From Rheinheimera pleomorphica (lineage in GTDB: Bacteria > Pseudomonadota > Gammaproteobacteria > Enterobacterales > Alteromonadaceae), in NCBI RefSeq assembly GCF_011634895.1, contig NZ_SIRR01000007.1, positions 124,001-188,000 on the forward strand: a stretch of DNA of 64,000 bases. Direction: 5' to 3'. Position numbers and translations under genes: made by a program. Of the stretch, positions 53,009 through 62,663 are shown piece by piece. The notes beneath the pieces are model-generated. The model did not search any database, was not told the origin of the DNA, and saw nothing but the letters and a program-made list of their open reading frames with translations. Within the stretch, counting starts at the first letter, position 1, and every line of letters starts with the position of its first letter.

Positions 53009-53117
53009 TTTGTCGTGGCTTGCGTTATCGGCAATCGATTCTGATGACGAAACGTCTGCTTGTCCTCACAGGCTGTGATACCAGATGGGCTGCTTAATTT
53101 TGTCGTGGCTTGCGTTA
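53009..53117. repeat. 19-bp direct repeat with 90-bp period
   Basis: TTTGTCGTGGCTTGCGTTA occurs at 53009-53027 and again at 53099-53117, with diverged sequence between. It lies in the gap between the lacI-type gene and the intergenic repeat. No function evident; it may mark the edge of a duplicated or inserted segment. Confidence 0.65.
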
Positions 53118-53129
53118 CCATTGCTGTCG

Positions 53130-53190
53130 GGCTCGCCACAGCAACTCGCCCTTATGCCTACGGCAGGGCTCAGACACTCTGTGTCGCCCC
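53130..53190. repeat. Intergenic ~60-bp repeat, copy B (inverted)
   Basis: Inverted copy of the element at 49271-49329. Together the copies enclose the TonB receptor and lacI-type gene (about 3.8 kb). Confidence 0.75.
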
Positions 53191-53225
53191 GCCAGCAATG
53201 CTAACCGCCACTGCTGAAGAGGAAA

Positions 53226-53873
53226 CTACAAATTCAGCAAATCTGTCAGTGTAACTGCGGCTACGTCCGGATACACCTTTAACGCCCCGCTTAGCACCTT
53301 GGCATCACCAATACCGATGGCTTTCATACCAGCACGGTTAATCGCTTCTATGCCGGCCAGTGCGTCTTCGACACCAATACAATGCTCTGGCGGTACACCC
53401 AGACCTTTAGCGGCGAGTAAAAACACTTCCGGATCGGGTTTGCTGTTTACGACGTTGTTGGCATCGGCAATATAGTCAAACTGCGCTGCTATACCTAAAC
53501 GCTCAACCACAAAAGCCGCGTTTTTGCTGGCTGAGGCCAAGCCAATTTTAATACCACTGTGATTTAACTGCGCAAATAACGGCTGTACGCCGGGGTAGAG
53601 ATTATCCGCTGTGATATGGTCGATAAGCGCCAGATAATGCGCATTTTTTTGCTGCATCAGCCGTGTTTCTTCGGCGGCGCTTAGCGTTAAACCGCCTTGA
53701 TGTAAAATCCAGCGTAGCGAGCCTAAGCGATCCACGCCTTTCAGTTGCTCGTTGTCGTGCTCGGTAAAGGCAATACCCAGCTCGTCAGCTAACGCCTTCC
53801 AGGCATAAAAATGGTAGATGGCGGTGTCAGTTAACACGCCATCGAGGTCAAAAATTACTGCGCGGCAGTTCAT
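53226..53873 (-). CDS. pgmB: Beta-phosphoglucomutase
   Basis: 215 residues of the HAD superfamily: catalytic DLDGVLTD with Asp9 and Asp11, a helical cap (about 15-95), GLASASKNA (motif II Ser), and motifs III/IV NSKPDPEVFL and GVEDALAGIEA. It interconverts beta-glucose 1-phosphate, made by the GH65 phosphorylase, and glucose 6-phosphate. Its start overlaps the stop of the GH65 gene by 4 bases. Confidence 0.92.
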   Translation of the reverse strand: MNCRAVIFDLDGVLTDTAIYHFYAWKALADELGIAFTEHDNEQLKGVDRLGSLRWILHQGGLTLSAAEETRLMQQKNAHYLALIDHITADNLYPGVQPLFAQLNHSGIKIGLASASKNAAFVVERLGIAAQFDYIADANNVVNSKPDPEVFLLAAKGLGVPPEHCIGVEDALAGIEAINRAGMKAIGIGDAKVLSGALKVYPDVAAVTLTDLLNL

Positions 53874-56206
53874 CCGTTGTCTCCTATTGCCCGGGTTACG
53901 GTTTCACTACCGCTAAGCGTCAGTGCTTCACCATTATGAAATAACGTTAACGGCTCACCGCTGATAAGCTGATAACTGGCTTGTTGCTGGTCAGCGCTAA
54001 ATTGCAACACCCGGCCGCGGTAGCTTAAACGGAAACTTAAGCGAGGCAGTTGTGCCGGTAACTGCGGCTTAAAATGCAGGCCATCAGGGCGCGAGCGCAC
54101 GCCGGCAAAGCCCATCACCAGCGACATCCAGCTGCCGGCCATACAGGCGATATGCACGCCAAACTCGGTGTTAGCATGGTGGTTATCCAGGTCCATCCGG
54201 GCGCTGTCGCCAAAAAACTCATGCGCACGGCCGGTGTCGCCGGTTTCAGCAAATAAAATGCTGTGAATACAGCTGGATAAGCTGGAGTCATGCGTGGTCA
54301 GTGGTTCGTAATAGGCCAAATCACGCTGCTTTTGCGCCTGCGGTATCGCATCGTCCAGCAACAGCAGCGCCAGCACCACGTCGGCCTGTTTTAATACCTG
54401 ATGGCGGTAAATCACCAGCGGGTGATAATGCAGCAGCAATGGATATTTTTCGGCTGGGGTGTTGGCAAAATCCCACGGCTGACGGCTTAAAAAGCTGTCG
54501 TCCTGCGGGTGCACCTGCAGCTGAGCGTCAAACGGCAGATACATGCTGTTAGCGGCTTGCTGCCATTGCTGCATTTCGGTATCAGTTACGCCAAGCTGCG
54601 CCAGCAGCGGGCTTTGCTCCGTCTGCAGTTGCTGCACTATTTGCAGCGTAAAGCGCAGCTGTAATTGCACCATCGCATTGGTGTAGAAGTTATTGTTTAC
54701 CAGCGCCGAGTATTCATCTGGTCCGGTGACCATATGTATTTCAAACTTACCGCTGCGCGCAGAGAAAAAGCCCAGTTGCAGCCATAACCGCGCGGTTTCA
54801 ACCAGCATTTCTGCGCCCATTTGCTGCATAAAGGCCCAATCTTCAGTGGCCAGATAATAGCTGCGGATAGCATAAGCAATGGCGGCATTAATGTGGTACT
54901 GCGCGGTGCCGGCCGGAAAATACGCCGAGCACTCTTCACCGCCAATGGTGCGCCACGGGTACAGCGCACCGCGGCTGTGCGACATCTGCCTGGCCCGCTC
55001 ACGTGCGGCATCGAGTTGGCTGTAGCGCTGGGTTAATAACTGACGGGCAATCTCGGGCTGGGTCAGGCTCATTACCGGCACGACGTAAATTTCGGTATCC
55101 CAGAAATAGTGACCATCATAGCCCGGGCCGGTTAAGCCTTTGGCGCCGATATTGCTGTGGCCGTTACGGCCGGCCGATTGTGCCAGGCTAAACAGGTTAA
55201 AGCGCATCGCCTGCTGCAGCGCGACATCGCCATCTATTGAAACGTCGGCCTGCCGCCAGTATTGCTGCCACCACTGTTGATGTTCGCTTAGCAGGCCGCT
55301 AAAGCCCTGCTGCTGTGCGTTATTCAGCAATTGCAGCGCCTGTTGGCCCAGGCTGTCGCTCTGGTCAACACTGGCGCTATGGCAGTAGATCACCAACTTA
55401 TGCAGCGTTTGGGTTTCGCCCTGTGTTAGGTGCAAGGCAAATTGCTGGTTCAGGATGTTGGTTTGGCTATCGTCCTGCGTCAGCAAGGTGGCGCAGGCCG
55501 GCAACAGATGGCCGCAGGCTGCGGCAACAATAAAATCAGCGCCTTTGGCGCGGTGCAACATCAGGCTGTGTTCGCCATCGAATTGCTGGCGCAGCAAAGT
55601 TAAGCTGTCGGCGATCGACATTTCACCTACCCGCGGGTCGTCTTTTTTATAAAAACCGGGGTAGGCTGCGTCCAGGCCGCTGCTCAGTATCACTTCGCCG
55701 GAAAAATTCAGAGCGGTAATGCTGAGCTCTATCGCCAGTAAATGCGGGTTAGCCTGGGAGACAAAACGCCGGCTGGCAATACGTAACTGCTTGCCGTTGC
55801 TGCTTTGCCATTCACTGTGTCGGCTTAATACGCCCTGCTGCAGATCCAGCGTGCGGCTGTGGCTGCTGGCACTGTCAACACAGAAGGCTTCGCCATCGAC
55901 ATTCAGCTTAAGCACTTTGCCGTTAGCCACCTGCAGCATTTTATGGTTGTGTTTGGCAAAGCCATAGGCCGCTTCGCCATAATGAATTGGTTCGCTGCTG
56001 TAGACGCCGTTTAAATAGGTCCCTTCGCAGCTGGCGACAGCCGCCGGTGCGCCTTCTTCTAAGGTGCCGCGTGTGCCAATATAACCATTGGCCAGGCTAA
56101 GCAGGGTTTCCTGCAGCAGCAGGTGCTGCGGCTGATAGTGGCTGTCGGTTAAAGCCCAGGGCTCAGTGGTAAGTGGCCGCACAGCAGCATGGGGATGTAA
56201 CGACAT
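53870..56206 (-). CDS. GH65 disaccharide phosphorylase (probable maltose phosphorylase)
   Basis: 778 residues, the usual size of GH65 enzymes. An N-terminal beta-sandwich, an (alpha/alpha)6 barrel with the family catalytic acid in VTGPDEY (Glu498), and phosphate-site elements HYFWDTEIYV near 371 and the later HDSSLSSCIHSI. It splits an alpha-glucoside such as maltose, trehalose or kojibiose with phosphate to beta-glucose 1-phosphate. I start at ATG 56206 (CAGGT upstream), not at the TTG 56224. The exact disaccharide cannot be told from sequence alone; pgmB coupling supports beta-glucose 1-phosphate release. Confidence 0.9.
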   Translation of the reverse strand: MSLHPHAAVRPLTTEPWALTDSHYQPQHLLLQETLLSLANGYIGTRGTLEEGAPAAVASCEGTYLNGVYSSEPIHYGEAAYGFAKHNHKMLQVANGKVLKLNVDGEAFCVDSASSHSRTLDLQQGVLSRHSEWQSSNGKQLRIASRRFVSQANPHLLAIELSITALNFSGEVILSSGLDAAYPGFYKKDDPRVGEMSIADSLTLLRQQFDGEHSLMLHRAKGADFIVAAACGHLLPACATLLTQDDSQTNILNQQFALHLTQGETQTLHKLVIYCHSASVDQSDSLGQQALQLLNNAQQQGFSGLLSEHQQWWQQYWRQADVSIDGDVALQQAMRFNLFSLAQSAGRNGHSNIGAKGLTGPGYDGHYFWDTEIYVVPVMSLTQPEIARQLLTQRYSQLDAARERARQMSHSRGALYPWRTIGGEECSAYFPAGTAQYHINAAIAYAIRSYYLATEDWAFMQQMGAEMLVETARLWLQLGFFSARSGKFEIHMVTGPDEYSALVNNNFYTNAMVQLQLRFTLQIVQQLQTEQSPLLAQLGVTDTEMQQWQQAANSMYLPFDAQLQVHPQDDSFLSRQPWDFANTPAEKYPLLLHYHPLVIYRHQVLKQADVVLALLLLDDAIPQAQKQRDLAYYEPLTTHDSSLSSCIHSILFAETGDTGRAHEFFGDSARMDLDNHHANTEFGVHIACMAGSWMSLVMGFAGVRSRPDGLHFKPQLPAQLPRLSFRLSYRGRVLQFSADQQQASYQLISGEPLTLFHNGEALTLSGSETVTRAIGDNG

Positions 56207-56253
56207 AGCGGGTACCTGATTCAATTACAGTAAATAAGCTTAATATACAGCTT

Positions 56254-56269
56254 TTGCAATCGATTGCAA
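56254..56269. promoter_or_regulatory. LacI-family operator 3
   Basis: TTGCAATCGATTGCAA, identical to the core of operator 1. It lies between the divergent GH65 and MFS genes, 48 bases upstream of the first and 105 before the second. Confidence 0.8.
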
Positions 56270-56373
56270 TATGCAATAAAACCAGTGTATAGTGCAAAAT
56301 GTCAGCAAAAGACTGGCAACAGGGTTAAATAACAACAGCTGTGAAAAGCAGCATAAAAAATGAGAACCAGATT

Positions 56374-57600
56374 ATGGCCACTTTGCGTATCCGCTTGTCG
56401 CTGCTACTGACCTATTTTGTGTTTGCCATTTTGTTAAACAGTGTCGGCACGGTGATTTTGCAGGTGATCCACACCTATCAAATTACCAAAGCCGCGGCCA
56501 GTGTGCTGGAAGGTTTTAAAGATATCCCTATCGCTGTGGTGTCTTTTATTATCGCGTCTTACCTGCCACGGCTGGGCTATAAAGCCGCGTTGCAAATTGC
56601 ACTGCTGCTGGTGACACTGGCCTGTATTATGATGCCGCTAATTCCCGCGTTCTGGACCACTAAATTACTGTTTTTCACCGTTGGTGCCAGCTTTGCACTG
56701 GTAAAGGTATCGGTGTATGCCAGTATCGGCGTGGTAACCGAAACCAAAGCTGAGCATGCTTCCTTGCTAAATTTTATCGAAGGTGGCTTTATGCTGGGCG
56801 TACTTTCCGGCTATTGGTTGTTTTCCGCTTTTATGGACCCGACAGCGCCAGAGTCCGGCGGCTGGCTGCAGGTGTACTGGTTGCTGGCGCTGCTATGTGC
56901 GGCCAATTTGGCGCTGCTAAGCAGCACGCCGTTTCCGAAGCTGGTGTTGCCGCCAACCCAACCGCTAAAACACGACTTTATAGCTATGCTGCAGCTGGTA
57001 TATAAGCCGCTGGTATTTGTGTTTGTATTATCCGCATTTCTATATGTATTAATTGAACAGGGCATAGGCAGCTGGTTGCCAACCTTTAACAATGAGGTGC
57101 TGCAACTACCGAATCAGCTGAGCGTGCAACTGACCAGTATTTTTGCGGCCAGCCTGGCGCTGGGACGTATTTTAGCCGGCGTGGTATTAAAAAAACTGTC
57201 CTGGTATTTGCTGCTGAACAGCTGTCTTATTGCTATGGCGCTGCTGATCCTGCTGACCTTGCCGTTAACCCGTAACATAGCGCTGAATGCCGATGTCAGC
57301 TTATTTACGGCACCGCTGGCGGCCTACCTGTTCCCGCTGATCGGCCTGTTTATGGCCCCCATTTATCCGGTGATTAATTCAGTGATGCTAAGTGCGTTGC
57401 CTAAAATCCAGCATGCGCCAATGACCGGGCTGATCGTGGTGTTCTCGGCGCTGGGCGGCACGACCGGTTCTATGGTAACCGGTTACACCTTTGCCAACTT
57501 TGATGGCCAGACCGCGTTTTACTTAAGCCTGTTGCCGCTTAGCCTGTTGTTGCTGTCGGTAGGGCTGTTTCACCGCGAGAGTAAGCCGGCAGCAGCCTGA
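56374..57600 (+). CDS. MFS sugar transporter
   Basis: 408 residues with about 12 transmembrane helices (first at about 8-30) and typical MFS folding. It lacks the strict GxxSDRxGRR loop of drug exporters, fitting FucP-like sugar importers; TM5 holds NFIEGGFMLGVLSGY. The start is uncertain: ATG 56374, with GAGA before it, or GTG 56341, which would add 11 residues. Divergent from the GH65 gene with a shared LacI operator. Likely imports the disaccharide across the inner membrane. Confidence 0.82.
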   Translation: MATLRIRLSLLLTYFVFAILLNSVGTVILQVIHTYQITKAAASVLEGFKDIPIAVVSFIIASYLPRLGYKAALQIALLLVTLACIMMPLIPAFWTTKLLFFTVGASFALVKVSVYASIGVVTETKAEHASLLNFIEGGFMLGVLSGYWLFSAFMDPTAPESGGWLQVYWLLALLCAANLALLSSTPFPKLVLPPTQPLKHDFIAMLQLVYKPLVFVFVLSAFLYVLIEQGIGSWLPTFNNEVLQLPNQLSVQLTSIFAASLALGRILAGVVLKKLSWYLLLNSCLIAMALLILLTLPLTRNIALNADVSLFTAPLAAYLFPLIGLFMAPIYPVINSVMLSALPKIQHAPMTGLIVVFSALGGTTGSMVTGYTFANFDGQTAFYLSLLPLSLLLLSVGLFHRESKPAAA

Positions 57601-57703
57601 GCAGTTAGCGGACTAAGCGCAGTAAACTGCGGTTAAATCTGCTTAAAGCGTGCCGGTTCTGTGCTACACTGGCGCGCTTATTTAAACGGTTTACTGTCAG
57701 TTA

Positions 57704-59068
57704 ATGCATCAGTTAAATTCCCTTGAAAAACGTGCTGCCCTGGCATTAGCGCTGGTATTTTCCAGCCGGATGCTGGGCTTGTTTATGCTGCTGCCAGTGT
57801 TTGCGCTGTATGGCACTGAGCTGGCTGGCTTCTCACCACTGTGGATTGGCCTGGCCATTGGTGCTTATGGCTTAACCCAGGCGATACTGCAAATTCCGCT
57901 GGGGTGGTTGTCAGACCGCATTGGTCGCCGCCCGGTGATGTTGGGTGGGCTGACTTTGTTTGCGCTGGGTTCAGTCGTGGCCGCGCTGGCCGATTCTGTT
58001 TATCTGGTTACTGTTGGCCGGGTGTTGCAGGGCGCTGGCGCTATTGCCGGGGCTATTCTGGCATTTGCTGCCGATGTGACCCGCGAAGAGCAGCGGCCAA
58101 AGGTGATGGCGATCATTGGCGCCAGTATTGGCCTAAGCTTTGCTGCAGCTATGGTGCTGGGCCCGCTGCTGGCGAAAGCAGCCGGGCTAAGCGGCGTGTT
58201 CTGGTTTACCGCACTGTTGGCCGGTTGCGCCATGCTGCTGGTGGCGTTTTTATTACCTCACAGCGTCAGCAAAGCACCGATGGCGGAAACCCTGGCGCTG
58301 CCACAAAGCCTGGGCGCTATGCTAAAACATCGCCAGTTATTGCAGCTGGACCTTGGCGTATTGCTATTGCATTTAATGCTAACCGCGATGTTTGTTGTAT
58401 TGCCCAAGTTGCTACAACAATACGGTTTAGTTTCAACACAACACTGGCAGTTTTATCTGCCGTTGTTGTTGGGCTCTTTTGTATTAATGCTGCCAATGAT
58501 GATGATTGCTATGCGCAAAGCGCAGGAAAAAGCCTTTTTTCTGCTGGCGATTGCGTTGTTAAGTAGTGCCATGTTGTTGGCATTACTGTGGCCGGGTTTT
58601 TGGCCGTTAACGCTGGCGCTATTGCTGTTTTTTATCGGCTTTAATTTTTTAGAAGCCAGCCTGCCAGCGCTGGTGTCGCGCATTGCGCCGGCCGGCCAGC
58701 GTGGCAGTGCCATGGGTATTTATTCCAGCAGCCAGTTTTTCGGTGCCTTTTTAGGCGGTGTGCTCGGTGGCGCCATAATGCAACATTCTGGCTACCAGGC
58801 TTTATTTGCCGCACTGGCCGTTATTGGTTTAATATGGCTGGCAGTTGCCAGCACCCTGCAGCTGCCACCACGCGCTCAGCGTTTATCACTTAGTGTCGCA
58901 ATATTAACGGCTGACCAAGCCAAGGCGCTTGCAGCGCAGCTGACCGCGCTGCAAGGGGTGCAGGAAGTAACCATTGTTCTGGCAGAGCAGCGCTGTTATC
59001 TGAAAGTCAGCTCAGCACAGTTTGACACCGCGCAGGCACAGGCGATGATCGCCGCAGCCGGGGCTTAA
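57704..59068 (+). CDS. yajR: MFS transporter YajR with C-terminal YAM domain
   Basis: 454 residues: 12 transmembrane helices with motif [17 protein letters not shown] near 66-81 and [27 protein letters not shown], then a 60-residue soluble tail (about 395-454, [29 protein letters not shown]) with the ferredoxin-like fold of the YAM domain, as in E. coli YajR. Substrate is unknown, probably an exporter. It is 20 bases upstream of ssb. Confidence 0.9.
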   Translation: MHQLNSLEKRAALALALVFSSRMLGLFMLLPVFALYGTELAGFSPLWIGLAIGAYGLTQAILQIPLGWLSDRIGRRPVMLGGLTLFALGSVVAALADSVYLVTVGRVLQGAGAIAGAILAFAADVTREEQRPKVMAIIGASIGLSFAAAMVLGPLLAKAAGLSGVFWFTALLAGCAMLLVAFLLPHSVSKAPMAETLALPQSLGAMLKHRQLLQLDLGVLLLHLMLTAMFVVLPKLLQQYGLVSTQHWQFYLPLLLGSFVLMLPMMMIAMRKAQEKAFFLLAIALLSSAMLLALLWPGFWPLTLALLLFFIGFNFLEASLPALVSRIAPAGQRGSAMGIYSSSQFFGAFLGGVLGGAIMQHSGYQALFAALAVIGLIWLAVASTLQLPPRAQRLSLSVAILTADQAKALAAQLTALQGVQEVTIVLAEQRCYLKVSSAQFDTAQAQAMIAAAGA

Positions 59069-59088
59069 CATTTTTTAGGAGAATTCGC

Positions 59089-59712
59089 ATGGCGCGTGGC
59101 ATTAATAAAGTCATCTTAATTGGTAACCTGGGCACCGACCCGGAAGTACGCTATATGCCGCAAGGCGGCGCTGTGGCTAATTTAACCGTGGCCACCTCGG
59201 AAAGCTGGACTGACAAAGCCACTAACGAGAAAAAAGAGCAAACCGAATGGCATCGCGTGGTGATTTACCAGCGTTTAGCCGAAATTGCCGGTGAATACCT
59301 GCGTAAAGGCAGCAAAGTGTACATTGAAGGTAAGCTGAAAACGCGTAAATGGCAGGATAAAGACGGCGTAGAGCGTTACACCACTGAAATTATCGCTAAC
59401 GAGCTGCAAATGTTAGATGGCCGCGGTGATAACCAGCAAGGCGGCATGGGTGGCGGCCAGCAGGGCGGTTACCAGAAACCGGCCCAGCAACAAGGTGGCT
59501 ATCAGCAACAAGCGCAGCAGGCGGCACCGCAACAGCAGGCTTATCAGGCGCCGGCGCAAGGCGGTTACCAGCAAGCTGCACCACAACAACAAGGCGGCTA
59601 TCAACAACGCCCGGCCGCGCAACCACAAGGTGGTTATCAGCAACCGGCGCAGCCACAGCAGCGGGCGCCAATGGAACCACCAATCGATTTTGATGACGAT
59701 ATTCCGTTCTAG
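59089..59712 (+). CDS. ssb: Single-stranded DNA-binding protein
   Basis: 207 residues: OB-fold at 1-110 ([29 protein letters not shown]...), a long Gln/Gly/Ala-rich linker (about 114-195) with repeats of the QQGGYQQ type, and the acidic tip DFDDDIPF that recruits repair partners. The linker is longer than that of E. coli (178-residue protein). AGGAG ribosome site. Followed by a terminator. Confidence 0.97.
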   Translation: MARGINKVILIGNLGTDPEVRYMPQGGAVANLTVATSESWTDKATNEKKEQTEWHRVVIYQRLAEIAGEYLRKGSKVYIEGKLKTRKWQDKDGVERYTTEIIANELQMLDGRGDNQQGGMGGGQQGGYQKPAQQQGGYQQQAQQAAPQQQAYQAPAQGGYQQAAPQQQGGYQQRPAAQPQGGYQQPAQPQQRAPMEPPIDFDDDIPF

Positions 59713-59751
59713 GATTACCGTTCTTAAAATGTACAACGTTTTAAGATACAA

Positions 59752-59779
59752 CACCCCGCACTGCGGGGTGTTTTATTTT
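59752..59779 (+). terminator. Rho-independent terminator of ssb
   Basis: CACCCCGCA / TGCGGGGTG stem with one-base loop followed by TTTTATTTT. It sits between the convergent ssb and cueR genes and overlaps the cueR stop. Confidence 0.8.
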
Positions 59780-60186
59780 GTGCCGGCTTGTGGTGCTAAT
59801 GCCGCCAAAATAGCGCAATCTGGTGAGCTGTCGGCGTTGCAGCTATTGGCGAGTTGCTGTAACAACTGCTGCATGTTCTGCAATTCGGCAATTTTTTCCG
59901 CAATATTAGCCAGATGCTGCTCGGCGAGTTGTTTTACGGCGCGGCTTTCACGCTCGGGGTTTTGCCATAGCTGTAGCAGTGAGCGAATTTCGTTTAGCGA
60001 AAACCCCAGTTTGCGCGCTTGCTGAATAAACTTTAGTTGCTGCAACTGCTGTTGGTTGTATAAGCGGTAACCGGCGTCGGTGCGCGCTGGTTTTTGCAGT
60101 AAGCCGCTTTGCTCATAGTTACGGATCATTTTCGCTGACAGGCCGCTGGCAGTAGCGGCCTCGCCGATGGTTAATAAATGGGGCAT
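59773..60186 (-). CDS. cueR: CueR, MerR-family copper-responsive regulator
   Basis: 137 residues: N-terminal winged helix (LTIGEAATASGLSAKMIRNYEQSGLL), a dimerisation coil, and the copper loop Cys116-x7-Cys124 (CNADSSPDC) that matches CueR (C112/C120 in E. coli). Start ATG 60186, AGGAG 8 bases upstream. It lies 10 bases after copA on the same strand and probably is co-transcribed with it. It activates the copA promoter through the dyad at 62609-62636. Confidence 0.9.
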   Translation of the reverse strand: MPHLLTIGEAATASGLSAKMIRNYEQSGLLQKPARTDAGYRLYNQQQLQQLKFIQQARKLGFSLNEIRSLLQLWQNPERESRAVKQLAEQHLANIAEKIAELQNMQQLLQQLANSCNADSSPDCAILAALAPQAGTK

Positions 60187-60196
60187 TTGCACACTC

Positions 60197-62569
60197 CTAA
60201 AAGCGTTGTCGCTGCAGGCGCAGGGCGTTAGTGACCACCAGCACACTGCTAAACGCCATGGCGCCGCCAGCGATAATCGGGTTAAGCAAGCCCAGTGCCG
60301 CCAATGGAATACCGATGGTGTTAAAGGCAAAGGCCCAGAACAGATTTTGCTGAATATTGCGGTAAGTCGCTTTAGCCAATTGCAGCGCTGCACCGACCAG
60401 TTCGGGGTTGCTGTGCATTAAAGTAAACGCTGAGGCACTTACTGCCACGTCTGTACCGCTGGCCATCGCGATGCCCAGATCAGCCTGCGCCAGGGCGGGC
60501 GCGTCATTGATGCCATCGCCAACCATGGCGACTTTATAGCCTTGCTGCTGGTAAGCCGCTACGGCCTCGGCTTTACCTTGTGGCAGCACTTCGGCCTGCA
60601 CATTATCCAAGCCCAGCTGCTCGGCAATATAGTTGGCGCTGTCTTGTGAATCCCCGGTGAGCATCGCCACTTTGATACCGCTCTGCTGCAGCTTATGCAC
60701 GGCGTCTTTCGCCTGGGGCTTGGCTTTATCGGCAAAGCACAGTAAGCCAAGTAATTGGGGGCCCTGAGCGGTTTTTTCTGCCAGCCATGAGACTGATGCG
60801 CCCTGAATGCGGATGTGTGTCGTTGGCAGCGTCAGCCCCAGTTCGCGCATCCAGTTGCCTGAACCCAGCAGCAGTTGCCGCTGTTCAACGCTGGCTTTTA
60901 CGCCTTTGCCGGCCACCACGCTAAAGCCGCTGGTTTCAGGAAGCGCTATCTGCTGTGCTTGGGCATACTTTACTACCGCTTTTGCCAGCGGGTGTTCGCT
61001 GTTGCTACTGAGGGCATACGCCAGCGCGACAAGTTCAGCGTCGCTGCTTTGTAGTGCGGTGACTTGCATCAGCTCGGGCTTGCCCTCGGTCAGGGTGCCG
61101 GTTTTATCAAACACAACATAATTGATTGCGGTTGCCTGCTCCAGCGCCTGCGCATCTTTAACCAGAATGCCGTGACGGGCTGCGGTGCCGGTGCCGGCCA
61201 TAATGGCCGCCGGTGTCGCTAAACCCAAAGCACAAGGGCAGGCAATCACCAGTACCGCTACGGCATTTAGAATAGCTTGCTGCCAGTTACCACTGGTAAA
61301 ACCCCAACCCAATAACGTTACTAAGGCTATCAGCAGCACCACTGGCACAAATATCGCACTTATTTTATCTACCAGCGCCTGCACCGGTGCTTTAGCGCCC
61401 TGTGCCTGTTCGACTAAACGAATTATTTTAGCCAGTGTCGACTCGGCGCCAACGGCGCAGGCTTCAAATTCCAACACGCCATCCAGGTTTACTGCGCCGC
61501 CGGTAACCTTGTCCGCCGCAGTTTTATGTAGCGGAATACTCTCACCGCTGATCAGCGCTTCATCGACATGGCTGTCGCCTTTAACTACCACGCCATCAGC
61601 TGCAATGCGCTCGCCTGGCAATACTTTTACCGTATCGCCCTGTTTTAGCTCAGCAGCGCTAATTTGCTGCCAGCTGTTGTTGCGCCAGACAGTGGCAGTA
61701 GTAGGTTTTAAGTTTTCCAGTGCGTTAAGCGCCGCTGTGGTGCGCTGTTTGGCGCGCTTTTCCAGCAACTTGCCCAGTAACACCAGTGTCAGTACTGCGG
61801 CACTGCTTTCAAAGTACAGGTGCGGGCCGCCATGATGGCCATCAAAGCTATACCACAGATAAAGCGATAAACCGTAGGCCGCACTGGTGCCGATGGCGAC
61901 CAGTAAATCCATGTTGCCGGTTTTGGCTTTTAGCGCCTGCCAGGCCGCTTTGTAAAAGCGGGCACCAAAGTAAAACTGTACCGGTGTTGCCAACAGCCAC
62001 TGCCACAGTGCGGGCAACATCCAGTCTGCACCAAACAACAGGCCGACCATCGGCAAAACCAATGGCAGCGTCAGCAGGGCTGCCCCCAGCACCGGCCAGC
62101 TTTCAGCCTGGTAAAAGCGCGTTGCGGCTTGGCTGGCACCGTGCTCTGCCGCCTTATGCGCAGTCAACTCACTGAGTTGATAACGGCTGCCAGCCAGCGC
62201 CTGCTGCAGCTGGGATAACGATAATGGCTGGCTCAGGCTAAGGTGTAGCTGCTCTGTCGCCAGATTAACGTTAGCGCTGATCACGCCGGGCAGTGTCATC
62301 AGGGTTTTTTCGATGCGGCTGGCGCAGGAGGCGCAACTCATGCCGCTGACGGCATACTGCGTTTCGATGCTGTCAAGCTGGTACCCTGCTGCGGTGATGG
62401 CTTCGGCCAGGACAGAAGTGGGTGCTGAACCACTGACGGTGGCGGTGTCGCTGGCCAGGTTAACACTGACGTCCGTCACATCATCCAACTGGCGCAAGGC
62501 GGTGCGAATACGGCTGGCGCAGGAGGCGCAACTCATACCCTTAATCTGTAACTGCTGGCTGTTTGGCAT
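60197..62569 (-). CDS. copA: Copper-exporting P1B-type ATPase CopA
   Basis: 790 residues: two N-terminal heavy-metal domains, each with GMSCASC (Cys14/Cys17 in the first), eight transmembrane helices, the transmembrane CPC motif (VIACPCALGLATP), phosphorylation DKTGTLTEG, and hinge MVGDGINDAPAL. It pumps Cu+ from cytoplasm to periplasm. ATG 62569 has CGGAG upstream; the frame's earlier GTG is less likely. Regulated by CueR. Confidence 0.95.
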   Translation of the reverse strand: MPNSQQLQIKGMSCASCASRIRTALRQLDDVTDVSVNLASDTATVSGSAPTSVLAEAITAAGYQLDSIETQYAVSGMSCASCASRIEKTLMTLPGVISANVNLATEQLHLSLSQPLSLSQLQQALAGSRYQLSELTAHKAAEHGASQAATRFYQAESWPVLGAALLTLPLVLPMVGLLFGADWMLPALWQWLLATPVQFYFGARFYKAAWQALKAKTGNMDLLVAIGTSAAYGLSLYLWYSFDGHHGGPHLYFESSAAVLTLVLLGKLLEKRAKQRTTAALNALENLKPTTATVWRNNSWQQISAAELKQGDTVKVLPGERIAADGVVVKGDSHVDEALISGESIPLHKTAADKVTGGAVNLDGVLEFEACAVGAESTLAKIIRLVEQAQGAKAPVQALVDKISAIFVPVVLLIALVTLLGWGFTSGNWQQAILNAVAVLVIACPCALGLATPAAIMAGTGTAARHGILVKDAQALEQATAINYVVFDKTGTLTEGKPELMQVTALQSSDAELVALAYALSSNSEHPLAKAVVKYAQAQQIALPETSGFSVVAGKGVKASVEQRQLLLGSGNWMRELGLTLPTTHIRIQGASVSWLAEKTAQGPQLLGLLCFADKAKPQAKDAVHKLQQSGIKVAMLTGDSQDSANYIAEQLGLDNVQAEVLPQGKAEAVAAYQQQGYKVAMVGDGINDAPALAQADLGIAMASGTDVAVSASAFTLMHSNPELVGAALQLAKATYRNIQQNLFWAFAFNTIGIPLAALGLLNPIIAGGAMAFSSVLVVTNALRLQRQRF

Positions 62570-62605
62570 AACATTCACTCCGGTTACTGCAATAAGCGTA
62601 ACACA

Positions 62606-62636
62606 AGGTTAAAGCTTGCCCCTAGGGTAAGGTCAA
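62606..62636 (-). promoter_or_regulatory. CueR-type copA promoter (19-bp spacer)
   Basis: On the minus strand: -35 TTGACC, then a dyad ACCTTACCC...GGGCAAGCT (7 of 9 bases pairing), and -10 TAACCT with a 19-base spacer. The over-long spacer with a central dyad is the MerR-family hallmark and closely resembles the E. coli copA promoter. Confidence 0.85.
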
Positions 62637-62663
62637 TACAGCTTGATTAAGCTGAACAGTGCG

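Noticed and set aside
53029-53044. Fourth LacI operator (GGCAATCGATTCTGA).
   Set aside because: Only 11 of 16 core positions match and only one half is intact; likely chance.
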